Virus record (IMG/VR): IMGVR_UViG_3300037262_000047
Location: 1-41,289 of that record
DNA: 41,289 bases
DNA from: a virus
Strand: one strand, 5' to 3'
Positions 16,395-23,177 of this stretch are shown in pieces. The position numbers were made by a program, and so were the translations under genes. Each line of letters opens with the position of its first letter. Position 1 is the first letter of the stretch. The notes under the pieces were generated by a model. The model had not been told where the DNA came from, made no database searches, and saw only the letters and a list, made by a program, of their open reading frames with translations.

Positions 16395-16408
16395 CCATTG
16401 GGTTAGCT

Positions 16409-17791
16409 CTAGTGCATGACCGTTGGGGCGTCGAGCAACGGGTCGAACGGGGAAGGCGCGGCGCTCTTCGCAATCTGAGGCTGGACACCCGCGCCCGTGT
16501 GAGGCGCGCCGCCGGCTGGAGTCGCGGCCAGCTTCGTGAGCAGATCGTCGAACTTCTTCGAAAGGGCAGCGTTCGATTCCGTGAGCGCATTGATCGCCGG
16601 ATCCGTGTTCGCAGCGGCGGCAAGTTTGGCGGCCTTCTCGGCCTCGCTCTCGCCCTCAGGCTCTTCGCCAGCGCCGGCATCCTTCGCGGCCTTCTGGCAC
16701 TTCGCGCAGTGCTCCATCATGGCGTCGTGCGCTTTCATGATGGGGTGGTCTTTGGCGAGCACGCCCTCAAGCTTTTCGTGGAGCGCTTTATGCATCTCCA
16801 TGTGCTTATCGAGATGCTCGGCGATGGTCTTCGCGGCCTTGGTGAGTCCGGCCTGATCGGTGATTTTCATGCCCTTTTCTCCTTTGCCGCTGCCGGCGAG
16901 TTCGTCTGCTTCTTCCGCTGCCATGACCTTGAAAGTCTCAATCAGCGCTTTCCATGATTCACGCAGTTCCTCGGGAACCTTAGAATCGTCCTCCTCGAAA
17001 TCGCGTTCCCATTCGCTCTGAAGGCAGAGCCAGGTCAGTGATTCGAGTAGGCTGCCGAGCGCCCCAACTTCATAAAGGCCTTTACGAAGAGAGATGGTAG
17101 CACAGGTGCGAGCAATGGCAGTTTGATCGCGCTCGCTGAGCTTTTCCAATTGTGCCGCCAGCCTGGACTTCTGGAGAGCCGCGCGTAATTCCGCGTTCTC
17201 GCGTTCGGCTTTGATCAGTCGAGCCTCGTCAACCGGCAAAATCTGTAAATGAACCTCTTCAGTAACTCCTGCCGACTTAGTCAACGTCACCGTGCGGCCC
17301 TTCATGGACTCAGCGAGCGCCGAAGGCAGGCAGGGAGAATCGACGCTTGATACCTCGAATGGATCGGCAGTGTACCGCACGCAGCCCTTATAAACCGGGT
17401 CTTCCCACCGGGCCACGTAGTCGCCACCCTGCGAGAAGCCGACATAGACGCCGGCCTTCCACTTTTTGATGGCCTCCGAGTCCACGATGTCGAAGCCCAT
17501 CTTGATGGCCTTGAGCGCGTCGTCGAACTCGATCATCCGGCCGGCGCCGATCGCCTGCTTGGGATCGTGCTGGCCACGCGCCGCCATCAGCGACGGAGTC
17601 ATGCCGGCGATCTTCGACGTGAGCTCCCACCGCTCCTTGGTGCGCTTCTCGTACATCGGCTTAGTGGTCGCGTAGTCGCAGACCTCATCCGACAAATCAG
17701 GCTTCTCCTCGGTGACCAGGCCGAAGACTTTGAGCGAGCCGTCGGCCTGCTCTTCCATTTTGAGCAGCGGGATGAACTTTTCAAACTTCAT
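16409..17791 (-). CDS. Prohead protease (XkdF-like) fused to scaffold-like C-terminus
   Basis: 460 residues from ATG 17791, which overlaps the preceding stop by ATGA; the 12 codons upstream are a shadow. Residues about 20-160 resemble phage prohead serine proteases: a His in AARGQHDP (His75) and the Ser-Val-Asp segment ADPFEVSSVDSPCLPSA (about 143-157) are candidate catalytic residues. The C-terminal half is charged, helical and low in aromatics (KMEMHKALHEKLEGVLAKDH, HCAKCQKAAKDAG), as expected of an internal scaffold removed by the protease. It sits immediately before the capsid gene. The exact protease family is an inference. Confidence 0.75.
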   Translation of the reverse strand: MKFEKFIPLLKMEEQADGSLKVFGLVTEEKPDLSDEVCDYATTKPMYEKRTKERWELTSKIAGMTPSLMAARGQHDPKQAIGAGRMIEFDDALKAIKMGFDIVDSEAIKKWKAGVYVGFSQGGDYVARWEDPVYKGCVRYTADPFEVSSVDSPCLPSALAESMKGRTVTLTKSAGVTEEVHLQILPVDEARLIKAERENAELRAALQKSRLAAQLEKLSERDQTAIARTCATISLRKGLYEVGALGSLLESLTWLCLQSEWERDFEEDDSKVPEELRESWKALIETFKVMAAEEADELAGSGKGEKGMKITDQAGLTKAAKTIAEHLDKHMEMHKALHEKLEGVLAKDHPIMKAHDAMMEHCAKCQKAAKDAGAGEEPEGESEAEKAAKLAAAANTDPAINALTESNAALSKKFDDLLTKLAATPAGGAPHTGAGVQPQIAKSAAPSPFDPLLDAPTVMH

Positions 17792-18255
17792 GCGATGGTC
17801 ACTCCGTTGGCGAGCAGAGCCAACCACACTCCGCCGGAAGAGAGCAGGATCAAAGAGTCGCCGATCGCGCCGCCGAACGTGCCGACGGTTCCTCCATTCA
17901 GCTTCCCCGAAGTTCCGCAGGTGACCAGGTAGGCCTCAGCGTCGGCTGCCACGATGATGAGCAGAATGTTATCGCTGGCAGGCGCGACCAGCGTCATGTG
18001 ACCAGCAGTTCCCGTCTTCAACACGGCACGGCCTGCAGGAGCGATCGCGCCAGCGACCGTGTAGAGCGCATACGCAGCCGCTCCCTGCAGAGCCGTGATT
18101 TCGTTTCCCTGGGTGGTAACCGTCGAAGCGAGCGCAGTCACCGAGGCCGAGGTCGCTGCGTTGGCAAGCAGCACCTCGTCCTCGAGGATGGCTGTCACGA
18201 TCGCCTTGAGGGTCTCAGGCGGCTCGCTCGGGTTTGTCAGATTCAGGTTGCCCAC
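17788..18255 (-). CDS. Structural or decoration protein, paralogue of the next gene
   Basis: 155 residues from GTG 18255, chosen because GAGG precedes it at eight-base spacing and the overlap with the upstream gene disappears. TTG 18273 is the alternative. An N-terminal helix (TLKAIVTAILEDEVLLANAA) is followed by a beta domain ending FGGAIGDSLILLSSGGVWLALLANGVTIA. The same domain ending (FGGAIGDSIELIAFNGLIYPVGTALGVTW) occurs in the adjacent upstream gene, so the two are tandem paralogues. The domain is common in phage virion proteins. Head decoration is plausible because the pair lies just before the protease and capsid genes. Confidence 0.72.
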   Translation of the reverse strand: MGNLNLTNPSEPPETLKAIVTAILEDEVLLANAATSASVTALASTVTTQGNEITALQGAAAYALYTVAGAIAPAGRAVLKTGTAGHMTLVAPASDNILLIIVAADAEAYLVTCGTSGKLNGGTVGTFGGAIGDSLILLSSGGVWLALLANGVTIA

Positions 18256-18257
18256 AG

Positions 18258-18680
18258 TTACGCCTCGCTCCAAGTCACTCCCAGCGCCGTGCCGACCGGA
18301 TAGATCAAGCCGTTGAACGCGATGAGCTCGATGCTATCGCCGATCGCGCCGCCGAAAGTTGCAGTGTCATCCGAGCCGATGTAGGTGTCGGCTGGGAAGG
18401 TGATCACATAGGCGTGCGCATCGAGCGCGACGATCTTCATGATCGAAAAATCCTGTCCGCTGTTGAGCTGCGAGCCAGGGATCGGCGCTGGGCAGCTAAT
18501 CGCGGAGGCCGCTCCTGTCTGAAGCAGCACAAGGCCGCCCCATGCGATTGCGCCGGCTGCGGTGACGTGTTGCCGCTGGATGTTGTTGAGCTCGTCGAGC
18601 GTGACGGCCTGCTGTAGCTCACTGACGCGATCGATGAGCTGGGCGGGGTTAGTCGTCGAGAAATTGACCACCGGTGCCAT
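18258..18680 (-). CDS. Structural or decoration protein, paralogue of the previous gene
   Basis: A 140-residue protein with a very strong ribosome site (AGGAGG) before ATG 18680, the first gene of the capsid transcription block. The N-terminal helical part (LIDRVSELQQAVTLDELNNIQRQ) suggests oligomerisation. The C-terminal beta domain shares TFGGAIGDS and surrounding hydrophobic pattern with the downstream gene. The 225-base gap upstream contains a terminator and presumably a promoter, although no clear -35/-10 pair was identified. Confidence 0.75.
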   Translation of the reverse strand: MAPVVNFSTTNPAQLIDRVSELQQAVTLDELNNIQRQHVTAAGAIAWGGLVLLQTGAASAISCPAPIPGSQLNSGQDFSIMKIVALDAHAYVITFPADTYIGSDDTATFGGAIGDSIELIAFNGLIYPVGTALGVTWSEA

Positions 18681-18719
18681 GGCTATCCTCCTGGGACTTC
18701 AACGGAAGTGTACATCAAA

Positions 18720-18740
18720 GGCCGGGAACGCTCGCCGGCC
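18720..18740 (-). promoter_or_regulatory. Leader hairpin upstream of the decoration genes
   Basis: GGCCGG (18720-18725) pairs with CCGGCC (18735-18740). On the minus strand it is followed by TTTGATG. It lies 40 bases upstream of ATG 18680 and may protect the 5' end of the capsid-operon message. Weak evidence. Confidence 0.35.
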
Positions 18741-18815
18741 CATGATGGCTCTGGCGATTCTCCGCGACCTCCCTTCCTCTCCAACCAGACCGTAGCACCG
18801 ATTCAGTCGGCGCGC

Positions 18816-18849
18816 ACAGAAACAGAAAGGCCGCCCCGAAGAGCGGCCT
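18816..18849 (-). terminator. Rho-independent terminator
   Basis: On the minus strand AGGCCGC (18849-18843) and GCGGCCT (18834-18828) form a 7-base GC-rich stem closed by an 8-base loop, followed by TTCTGTTTCTG. It lies about 60 bases beyond the end of the upstream small structural gene (stop at 18906) and separates the terminase-portal transcript from the capsid transcript. Confidence 0.78.
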
Positions 18850-18905
18850 CGCTATTGAGCACCCAAGTTCACCAATCAACCCACACGGATGCCTCGATCA
18901 TAGCA

Positions 18906-19184
18906 TCAGCCGCGGAGCGCCGCCTGCATGGCTCGGCGCGCCTTCCGATTCGGCCGGTTGCCGAACGAATGGATCCCGATCGGCGGGATCCGCGACTCGC
19001 GCCGGCCGGTTTTGTGGACGCCGCGGTCGGCCTGCATGGCTTTATGAATCGCTGCCCTGGCCTGCGCGATGAAGTCGGGAGAAGTAACTCGCGCGCGCAG
19101 GTCGGCTGGCAGCGTTTCGAGAACGTCGGCTGGCAACGTGCCGTCGCGCTCGAATACCAGGTTCGTGATGGGCAACTCATCCAT
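18906..19184 (-). CDS. Small basic protein of unknown function
   Basis: A 92-residue protein. The start overlaps the previous stop in TGATG. The N-terminal half is mixed (MDELPITNLVFERDGTLPAD) and the C-terminal half very basic (GIHSFGNRPNRKARRAMQAA), suggesting RNA, DNA or scaffold contact. No family was recognised. It is the last gene before the 18816-18849 terminator. Confidence 0.7.
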   Translation of the reverse strand: MDELPITNLVFERDGTLPADVLETLPADLRARVTSPDFIAQARAAIHKAMQADRGVHKTGRRESRIPPIGIHSFGNRPNRKARRAMQAALRG

Positions 19185-19687
19185 CAGGCGACTTGTGCGA
19201 ACGTTCCGCCAGTGACGTCGTCGACGATGCCCTCTTCAGTCACCGTGCCGGTCACCGTAGCAACCACGCCGTCGGGTTCGTTCGTATAAGTCCAGGTAAC
19301 GGTCAGAGCCTCGCCGCCAGCAGCGATCTGAGCGCCTGGAGTCAGGTTGAGAACGAACGTCGCGCCTGTTGGATCGTCGGTAAGATCGAGGCTCGCCGGC
19401 GCATTGGTGGGATCGCTGGTGGAGACTGCGGCTTGTGCACCGACCAGCGCGAAGGGCTCGCCGCTGAAGGTGGGAGTTACCTGAAACTTTGGACTTTGAC
19501 CCGGCTGAATGGGAACCATGGTGGGACTCGCTATCTGGCGGAATGATCCGCCGGTTACGGTGGATGGTCGACGTTCGCGCAGTTCGCGCAGGATTTCGTG
19601 CCCGATGCAGACGAGCTCGAAAAGCAGTTCCTTTACGCTGTAGCGATTCTCCGCGCCACGTTCAGGCTTGAAGTGTTCATGCTTCAT
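19184..19687 (-). CDS. Protein with an Ig-like domain, unknown function
   Basis: A 167-residue protein. An N-terminal helix (YSVKELLFELVCIGHEILRELRER) is followed by a linker and a beta domain of about 100 residues (SPKFQVTPTFSGEPFALVGA, LTVTWTYTNEPDGVVATVTGTVTE) with an Ig-like strand pattern. Such modules commonly decorate phage heads or tails. It overlaps its neighbours by 11 and 1 bases and is expressed with the portal. Confidence 0.72.
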   Translation of the reverse strand: MKHEHFKPERGAENRYSVKELLFELVCIGHEILRELRERRPSTVTGGSFRQIASPTMVPIQPGQSPKFQVTPTFSGEPFALVGAQAAVSTSDPTNAPASLDLTDDPTGATFVLNLTPGAQIAAGGEALTVTWTYTNEPDGVVATVTGTVTEEGIVDDVTGGTFAQVA

Positions 19688-19970
19688 CGGAGGGCCTCAG
19701 CTTGAAAATCATCATGGCTTCGATGTAAGAACCGAAGCCCGAGCCCACTTGGTGTGTGGAAAAACCAGCCAATTCATAGCCGTCCGTCCACGCGTCATTG
19801 GCCGCGCCCTCGGCGTCGGCTAAGAGACATTTGACGACGATGTAGGGCTTCGCCGGCGGGAGCGGTTCGGTCGGCGTGTTGGAGCCTAGCATCAGATCCA
19901 CCGAGGACCGCGCCAGATCGGCAGAGGCCGCTTTCGCTGCGAATTTGCCGTTATGTCTAGGCTGGCTCAT
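19677..19970 (-). CDS. Small hypothetical protein
   Basis: 97 residues from ATG 19970. The 15 codons upstream belong to the shadow of the adjacent mini-gene. The N-terminus is basic (SQPRHNGKFAAKAASADLAR); the rest is compact alpha/beta (KPYIVVKCLLADAEGAANDA, GFGSYIEAMMIFKL). No family was recognised. It overlaps both neighbours, as do all genes in this portal-linked cluster. Confidence 0.68.
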   Translation of the reverse strand: MSQPRHNGKFAAKAASADLARSSVDLMLGSNTPTEPLPPAKPYIVVKCLLADAEGAANDAWTDGYELAGFSTHQVGSGFGSYIEAMMIFKLRPSDEA

Positions 19971-20130
19971 CGGCGGCTTTCTGGATCGCAGCGTCCTTCG
20001 TTTCGACCCGCGCAAATTTTTCAGCGAGCGCCGAATAATCAGCCCAGGTTACAAAATCGCCGGCCTTGTCGGGAACGCAGGTGGGCGTGCCGTTCGGCGC
20101 CGTCGACGGTTTGAAGCGAATGGGATCCAT
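19957..20130 (-). CDS. Mini-protein between portal and structural genes
   Basis: 57 residues (MDPIRFKPSTAPNG..., then DFVTWADYSALAEKFARVET). ATG 20130 overlaps the portal stop in TGATG, and its own stop at 19957 overlaps the next gene by 14 bases. The double coupling and coherent protein sequence make it convincing in spite of its length. The helix DYSALAEKFARVETKDAAIQKAA suggests a small scaffold- or portal-associated protein. Function unknown. Confidence 0.7.
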   Translation of the reverse strand: MDPIRFKPSTAPNGTPTCVPDKAGDFVTWADYSALAEKFARVETKDAAIQKAADEPA

Positions 20131-22442
20131 CAGTCTTCCCCCTTGAACTTAGTCGCCTCGAGCCAGCAACGGCACTCGGGGTGTGCGCCAGGCGCGAAGA
20201 TCATCGGCGCGAACTCGTGGCCGACCGGAACAGAGCCGAGCTCGGCGAAGCCCTCGCACACCGGGCAGCAACCGGGCAGCGCGTGCCAGGCGTACTCGAG
20301 GACCATGCCCGACGCGCGCCAGCTGAGCAAGTGACCACCGGCCTGCTGGCGGCTGATTTCATTATCAGCCGTCATTTCGGCGTGGTCTGCGGAAAACACG
20401 GTCGAGGCCTGAATCACGGACTCGAGCTGGTCCGGCGTCCAGTTTTCCTTGATCGCCTGCTTGATGGCATTCAGCACGTCGTCGTTGGCCGTCGTCGAGA
20501 TGGCCCAGTGAGCGCCCGTCGCCTCAGCGATCGTTCCGTCGTCTTGCACGCCCAGGCCGACCATTTCCAGCGCGCGATCGCCGGCGGCCTTCTTCGCCTG
20601 GTCGACAGCAGTCTCAAGCGTCGCGCTCAGATCCGCGCCCAGGTTGGCCGCGGCCTGATACGCGCCGGCTTTGGCGCCCTCTTCGGCCGCGATTTCGAGG
20701 TAAGGCTGCAGGCCCTTGTAGAGCGTCGGGTAATCGAACTGCAGCATCGCCAGGATGGCGAGAGCCCGATCGGTGTCGGTCTCGGTGTCCTTGCGCACCT
20801 TCTGGCTTTTCACGAAGGCCTGGCGCGCCTGTTTGGCCACCCGCAGCGACTGGTCCTTGAGGAACCGCGTCAACAGCCGCGTGGCCTCGTTGCGAGCCTG
20901 CCGGGATTTCGGTGTCAGATCGCCAGCGACTAGCTTGAGCGCAGCCCGCTTGCGGAACTTGGTCTGCTTCGGATTGCTGCCCGGCTTCGGCTCTGGATCG
21001 TCCTGCGGCTGGCTCGCGTTCGCGCCGGCGGTGACCGCGTCGTCGAGCTGCACGCAGCCCGTCGCCGTTGTCACAGTGAGTTCATCTGCGCCTTTCTCTG
21101 GACGCGGATCGTCGCCCCGTGCAGCCCTCACCTCGTTGCGCGTGTACGTCCCGGTGTTGATGTAGATCTGGTCGACGGAAGCCTGTTTCACCGGATCCAT
21201 CTCGCGTTCGTCCTGGTACGCAAACTCGCATTCGGTGCCCGGCCTGGCGATCTGGCAGAGCTCATTGGCCACGTTCTCGATGTGCTTCAACACCGGCTCA
21301 ATGCCCTCCAGCGCAGCGACATCAGTCGATTCCTTCGCAGTGCCGCGGTTGACCTGTTTGATCAGGTTCTGAGGCGACACAGAGAAAGCGAAGGCCACTA
21401 CGCGGGTCAAGTAATCGTCGGTCGCGTCGGTGAGCAGCTTGTCTTTCGAGAACTGCGCGCCCTTTTCCGTGGCCGGGATCATGATCATTCGGCGCTTGCG
21501 GGCCAGGTTGCCGGCGAGCATCGAATCGAACCAGGTCTGGAAGTCCTTGATCTGCTGCATCGTCCAGGATTCAGGCATGGGCAGCAGACCCTCGGGTACG
21601 TTGCCCGAGACGTAGTAGTCGCGCAGAAAGGCCTGACGGTTGGCGGCGATCGAGAGCGTCACGATGATCTGCTCGACCGGGCTAAAGCCCCAACGGGAGT
21701 CCACACGCGGGTTGCGCGGCGAGTAGACCAGTTGGTCGGCCATGAAATCCTTCGGCTTTTTGAGTGCGGCGGTCTGCGCGGCCGTGAGATTCCCGGTTGG
21801 GATCCCGAGGATGATCTGCTGAAAGGCTGGATTCGGCGGCATCGGGCGGAAGCCCTGCTCATCGACCAGCGGCGTGATCGTCGCGCCAGAGATCACGCGG
21901 AAGCCGCCAGGCACGCCGTTCATCGTCGGCATCACCTCGCCCAGAATGTTCTTCACCGGGTAGAGACACGGCGCGTCGAATACGAGCAGCTGCTCCATCC
22001 ACATCCGAATCCAGATGTCGAATGTGTGAACGCCGTCGGGCTTGAGGAAGAGCTGTGTGAGCCAAGCAACGTCTGGGTTGGCCACCTCGCGCTTGAGGCG
22101 ATCGGCCTTTTTCTCGCCCTCCTTGGCCTTGACGCGGATGACCCACGGGCGATTGACCACCTGGTCTTTGCGTGTTTCGATCATCAGGCGGCACATGTCG
22201 AAGCTGTTCGAGACGCGATAGAGCTGGCCGAAGCTGATCGGCACGTCGCCGCGCGGAGTGAACTGCAGGTTGATGCCCGGCGTGAAGTCCCAGGACCGCA
22301 CTCCGACCGCCAGCTGCTGGCTCACGCGAATGGGCTGCTGAGGGCTGGCCCAATCGCCGGGCGTGATGCCGTCGATGAGGTTCCCGGCCGGCTTGAAGAT
22401 CGGCGAGAGCGCCGCAGCGGCTTCTTTCCAGATGGATGGCAT
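20130..22442 (-). CDS. Portal protein fused to MuF/SPP1-gp7-like head morphogenesis domain
   Basis: 770 residues from ATG 22442, which overlaps the upstream stop in TGATG. Residues about 60-490 are a portal protein: VNRPWVIRVKAKEG, VYSPRNPRVDSRWGFSPVEQ, FLRDYYVSGNVPEGLLPMPE, AFSVSPQNLIKQVNRGTA are signature stretches. After a charged linker (about 490-530) comes a helical region and a C-terminal Cys/His module (HALPGCCPVCEGF, then HPECRCW, about 715-760) typical of MuF/gp7-type minor head proteins. These two functions are usually separate genes; here they are one chain. It would form the dodecameric DNA gate with the minor head protein tethered to it. Confidence 0.88.
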   Translation of the reverse strand: MPSIWKEAAAALSPIFKPAGNLIDGITPGDWASPQQPIRVSQQLAVGVRSWDFTPGINLQFTPRGDVPISFGQLYRVSNSFDMCRLMIETRKDQVVNRPWVIRVKAKEGEKKADRLKREVANPDVAWLTQLFLKPDGVHTFDIWIRMWMEQLLVFDAPCLYPVKNILGEVMPTMNGVPGGFRVISGATITPLVDEQGFRPMPPNPAFQQIILGIPTGNLTAAQTAALKKPKDFMADQLVYSPRNPRVDSRWGFSPVEQIIVTLSIAANRQAFLRDYYVSGNVPEGLLPMPESWTMQQIKDFQTWFDSMLAGNLARKRRMIMIPATEKGAQFSKDKLLTDATDDYLTRVVAFAFSVSPQNLIKQVNRGTAKESTDVAALEGIEPVLKHIENVANELCQIARPGTECEFAYQDEREMDPVKQASVDQIYINTGTYTRNEVRAARGDDPRPEKGADELTVTTATGCVQLDDAVTAGANASQPQDDPEPKPGSNPKQTKFRKRAALKLVAGDLTPKSRQARNEATRLLTRFLKDQSLRVAKQARQAFVKSQKVRKDTETDTDRALAILAMLQFDYPTLYKGLQPYLEIAAEEGAKAGAYQAAANLGADLSATLETAVDQAKKAAGDRALEMVGLGVQDDGTIAEATGAHWAISTTANDDVLNAIKQAIKENWTPDQLESVIQASTVFSADHAEMTADNEISRQQAGGHLLSWRASGMVLEYAWHALPGCCPVCEGFAELGSVPVGHEFAPMIFAPGAHPECRCWLEATKFKGED

Positions 22443-22684
22443 CAGTCCTCCGTGATCGGCTTGGCCCATTTGCCCACCATCACAGCCGGATTATAGCCCC
22501 ACGCTGCAAGGCACAGAGGGCACTGGCAAACGATCACCTTCTCGCGCGGATCAAAGCGAATATCGACCTTCACCTTGTTCGCGCACGCTGGGCAGATCTG
22601 CCGGCGTTTGATGCGGCGGTGGCGATAGTCCCAACTGAGCCAGGGGAATACACGGATGAGGAACAGCACGACGGCGGCGAGCAT
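22442..22684 (-). CDS. Membrane-anchored zinc-ribbon mini-protein
   Basis: An 80-residue protein. A hydrophobic N-terminal helix (MLAAVVLFLIRVFPWLSW) is followed by a basic stretch (YRHRRIKRRQ) and a four-Cys zinc ribbon (CPAC...CQCPLC). The anchor plus ribbon suggests nucleic-acid or protein binding at the inner membrane. Its stop overlaps the portal start in TGATG. No named family. Confidence 0.68.
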   Translation of the reverse strand: MLAAVVLFLIRVFPWLSWDYRHRRIKRRQICPACANKVKVDIRFDPREKVIVCQCPLCLAAWGYNPAVMVGKWAKPITED

Positions 22685-22696
22685 GCGGTCAGGCTA

Positions 22697-22966
22697 TCAC
22701 TTTTCAAACGTGCGAGGCCCTGGCGGAAGAGCGATACCCTGATTCTCAGCGTAGTGCGATGGACCATCGTCGCCTTTGGGTGCGGGAGCGCTTGTCGATG
22801 TTGGCGCTGGCTTGCGGAGATTACCGGCTTTTACCGGCTTGGTCAGTTCGGGCTCTTTGCGCATGAATTCCTCCAGGCGACGCTTGTCTTCCCAATCGAC
22901 GAAGACCACGCGAGCGATGCACGCAGCCACGATTGCAGCGGGAAGGAGCCAGTTCAGCATCACCAT
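22697..22966 (-). CDS. Small single-pass membrane protein
   Basis: An 89-residue protein. Residues 4-23 (LNWLLPAAIVAACIARVVFV) form one membrane helix, followed by a charged region (DWEDKRRLEEFMRKEPELTK) and a Pro/Ser-rich tail. It overlaps the zinc-ribbon gene upstream by seven bases. Function is unknown. A GC-rich message with no special control sites. Confidence 0.6.
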   Translation of the reverse strand: MVMLNWLLPAAIVAACIARVVFVDWEDKRRLEEFMRKEPELTKPVKAGNLRKPAPTSTSAPAPKGDDGPSHYAENQGIALPPGPRTFEK

Positions 22967-23163
22967 CGGTGCGGCACCTTCCCGATCTTACGCGCCGCGC
23001 CCTTGTTTTCGCTGAACTCACGGGACCGGACCTCATGGTCGGCCTTTGCGTCGAGTTCATCGCGTTCGGTGACCACCGTCCAGGTCAGTCCGCAGCCGCA
23101 GCACACGCGGTCCTGCCGGCCGAGCTTCTTCACCATCGCGCCGCACACCGGGCAGCTCGGCAT
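22960..23163 (-). CDS. Zinc-ribbon mini-protein
   Basis: 67 residues from ATG 23163. The open frame continues upstream into the terminase end, so a start near 23202 is possible. CPVC and CCGCGLTW form a four-Cys ribbon (residues about 4-32), then a charged helix (ERDELDAKADHEVRSREF). It is the third zinc-ribbon sequence in this 2.4 kb stretch, after the terminase tail and before the membrane-anchored ribbon. Function unknown. Confidence 0.6.
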   Translation of the reverse strand: MPSCPVCGAMVKKLGRQDRVCCGCGLTWTVVTERDELDAKADHEVRSREFSENKGAARKIGKVPHRW

Positions 23164-23177
23164 GTCTAGAGTCGTCG

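Noticed and set aside
21282-22496. A 404-codon plus-strand frame opposite the portal gene
   Set aside because: His/Arg/Leu-rich antisense shadow, no ribosome site and no motif.
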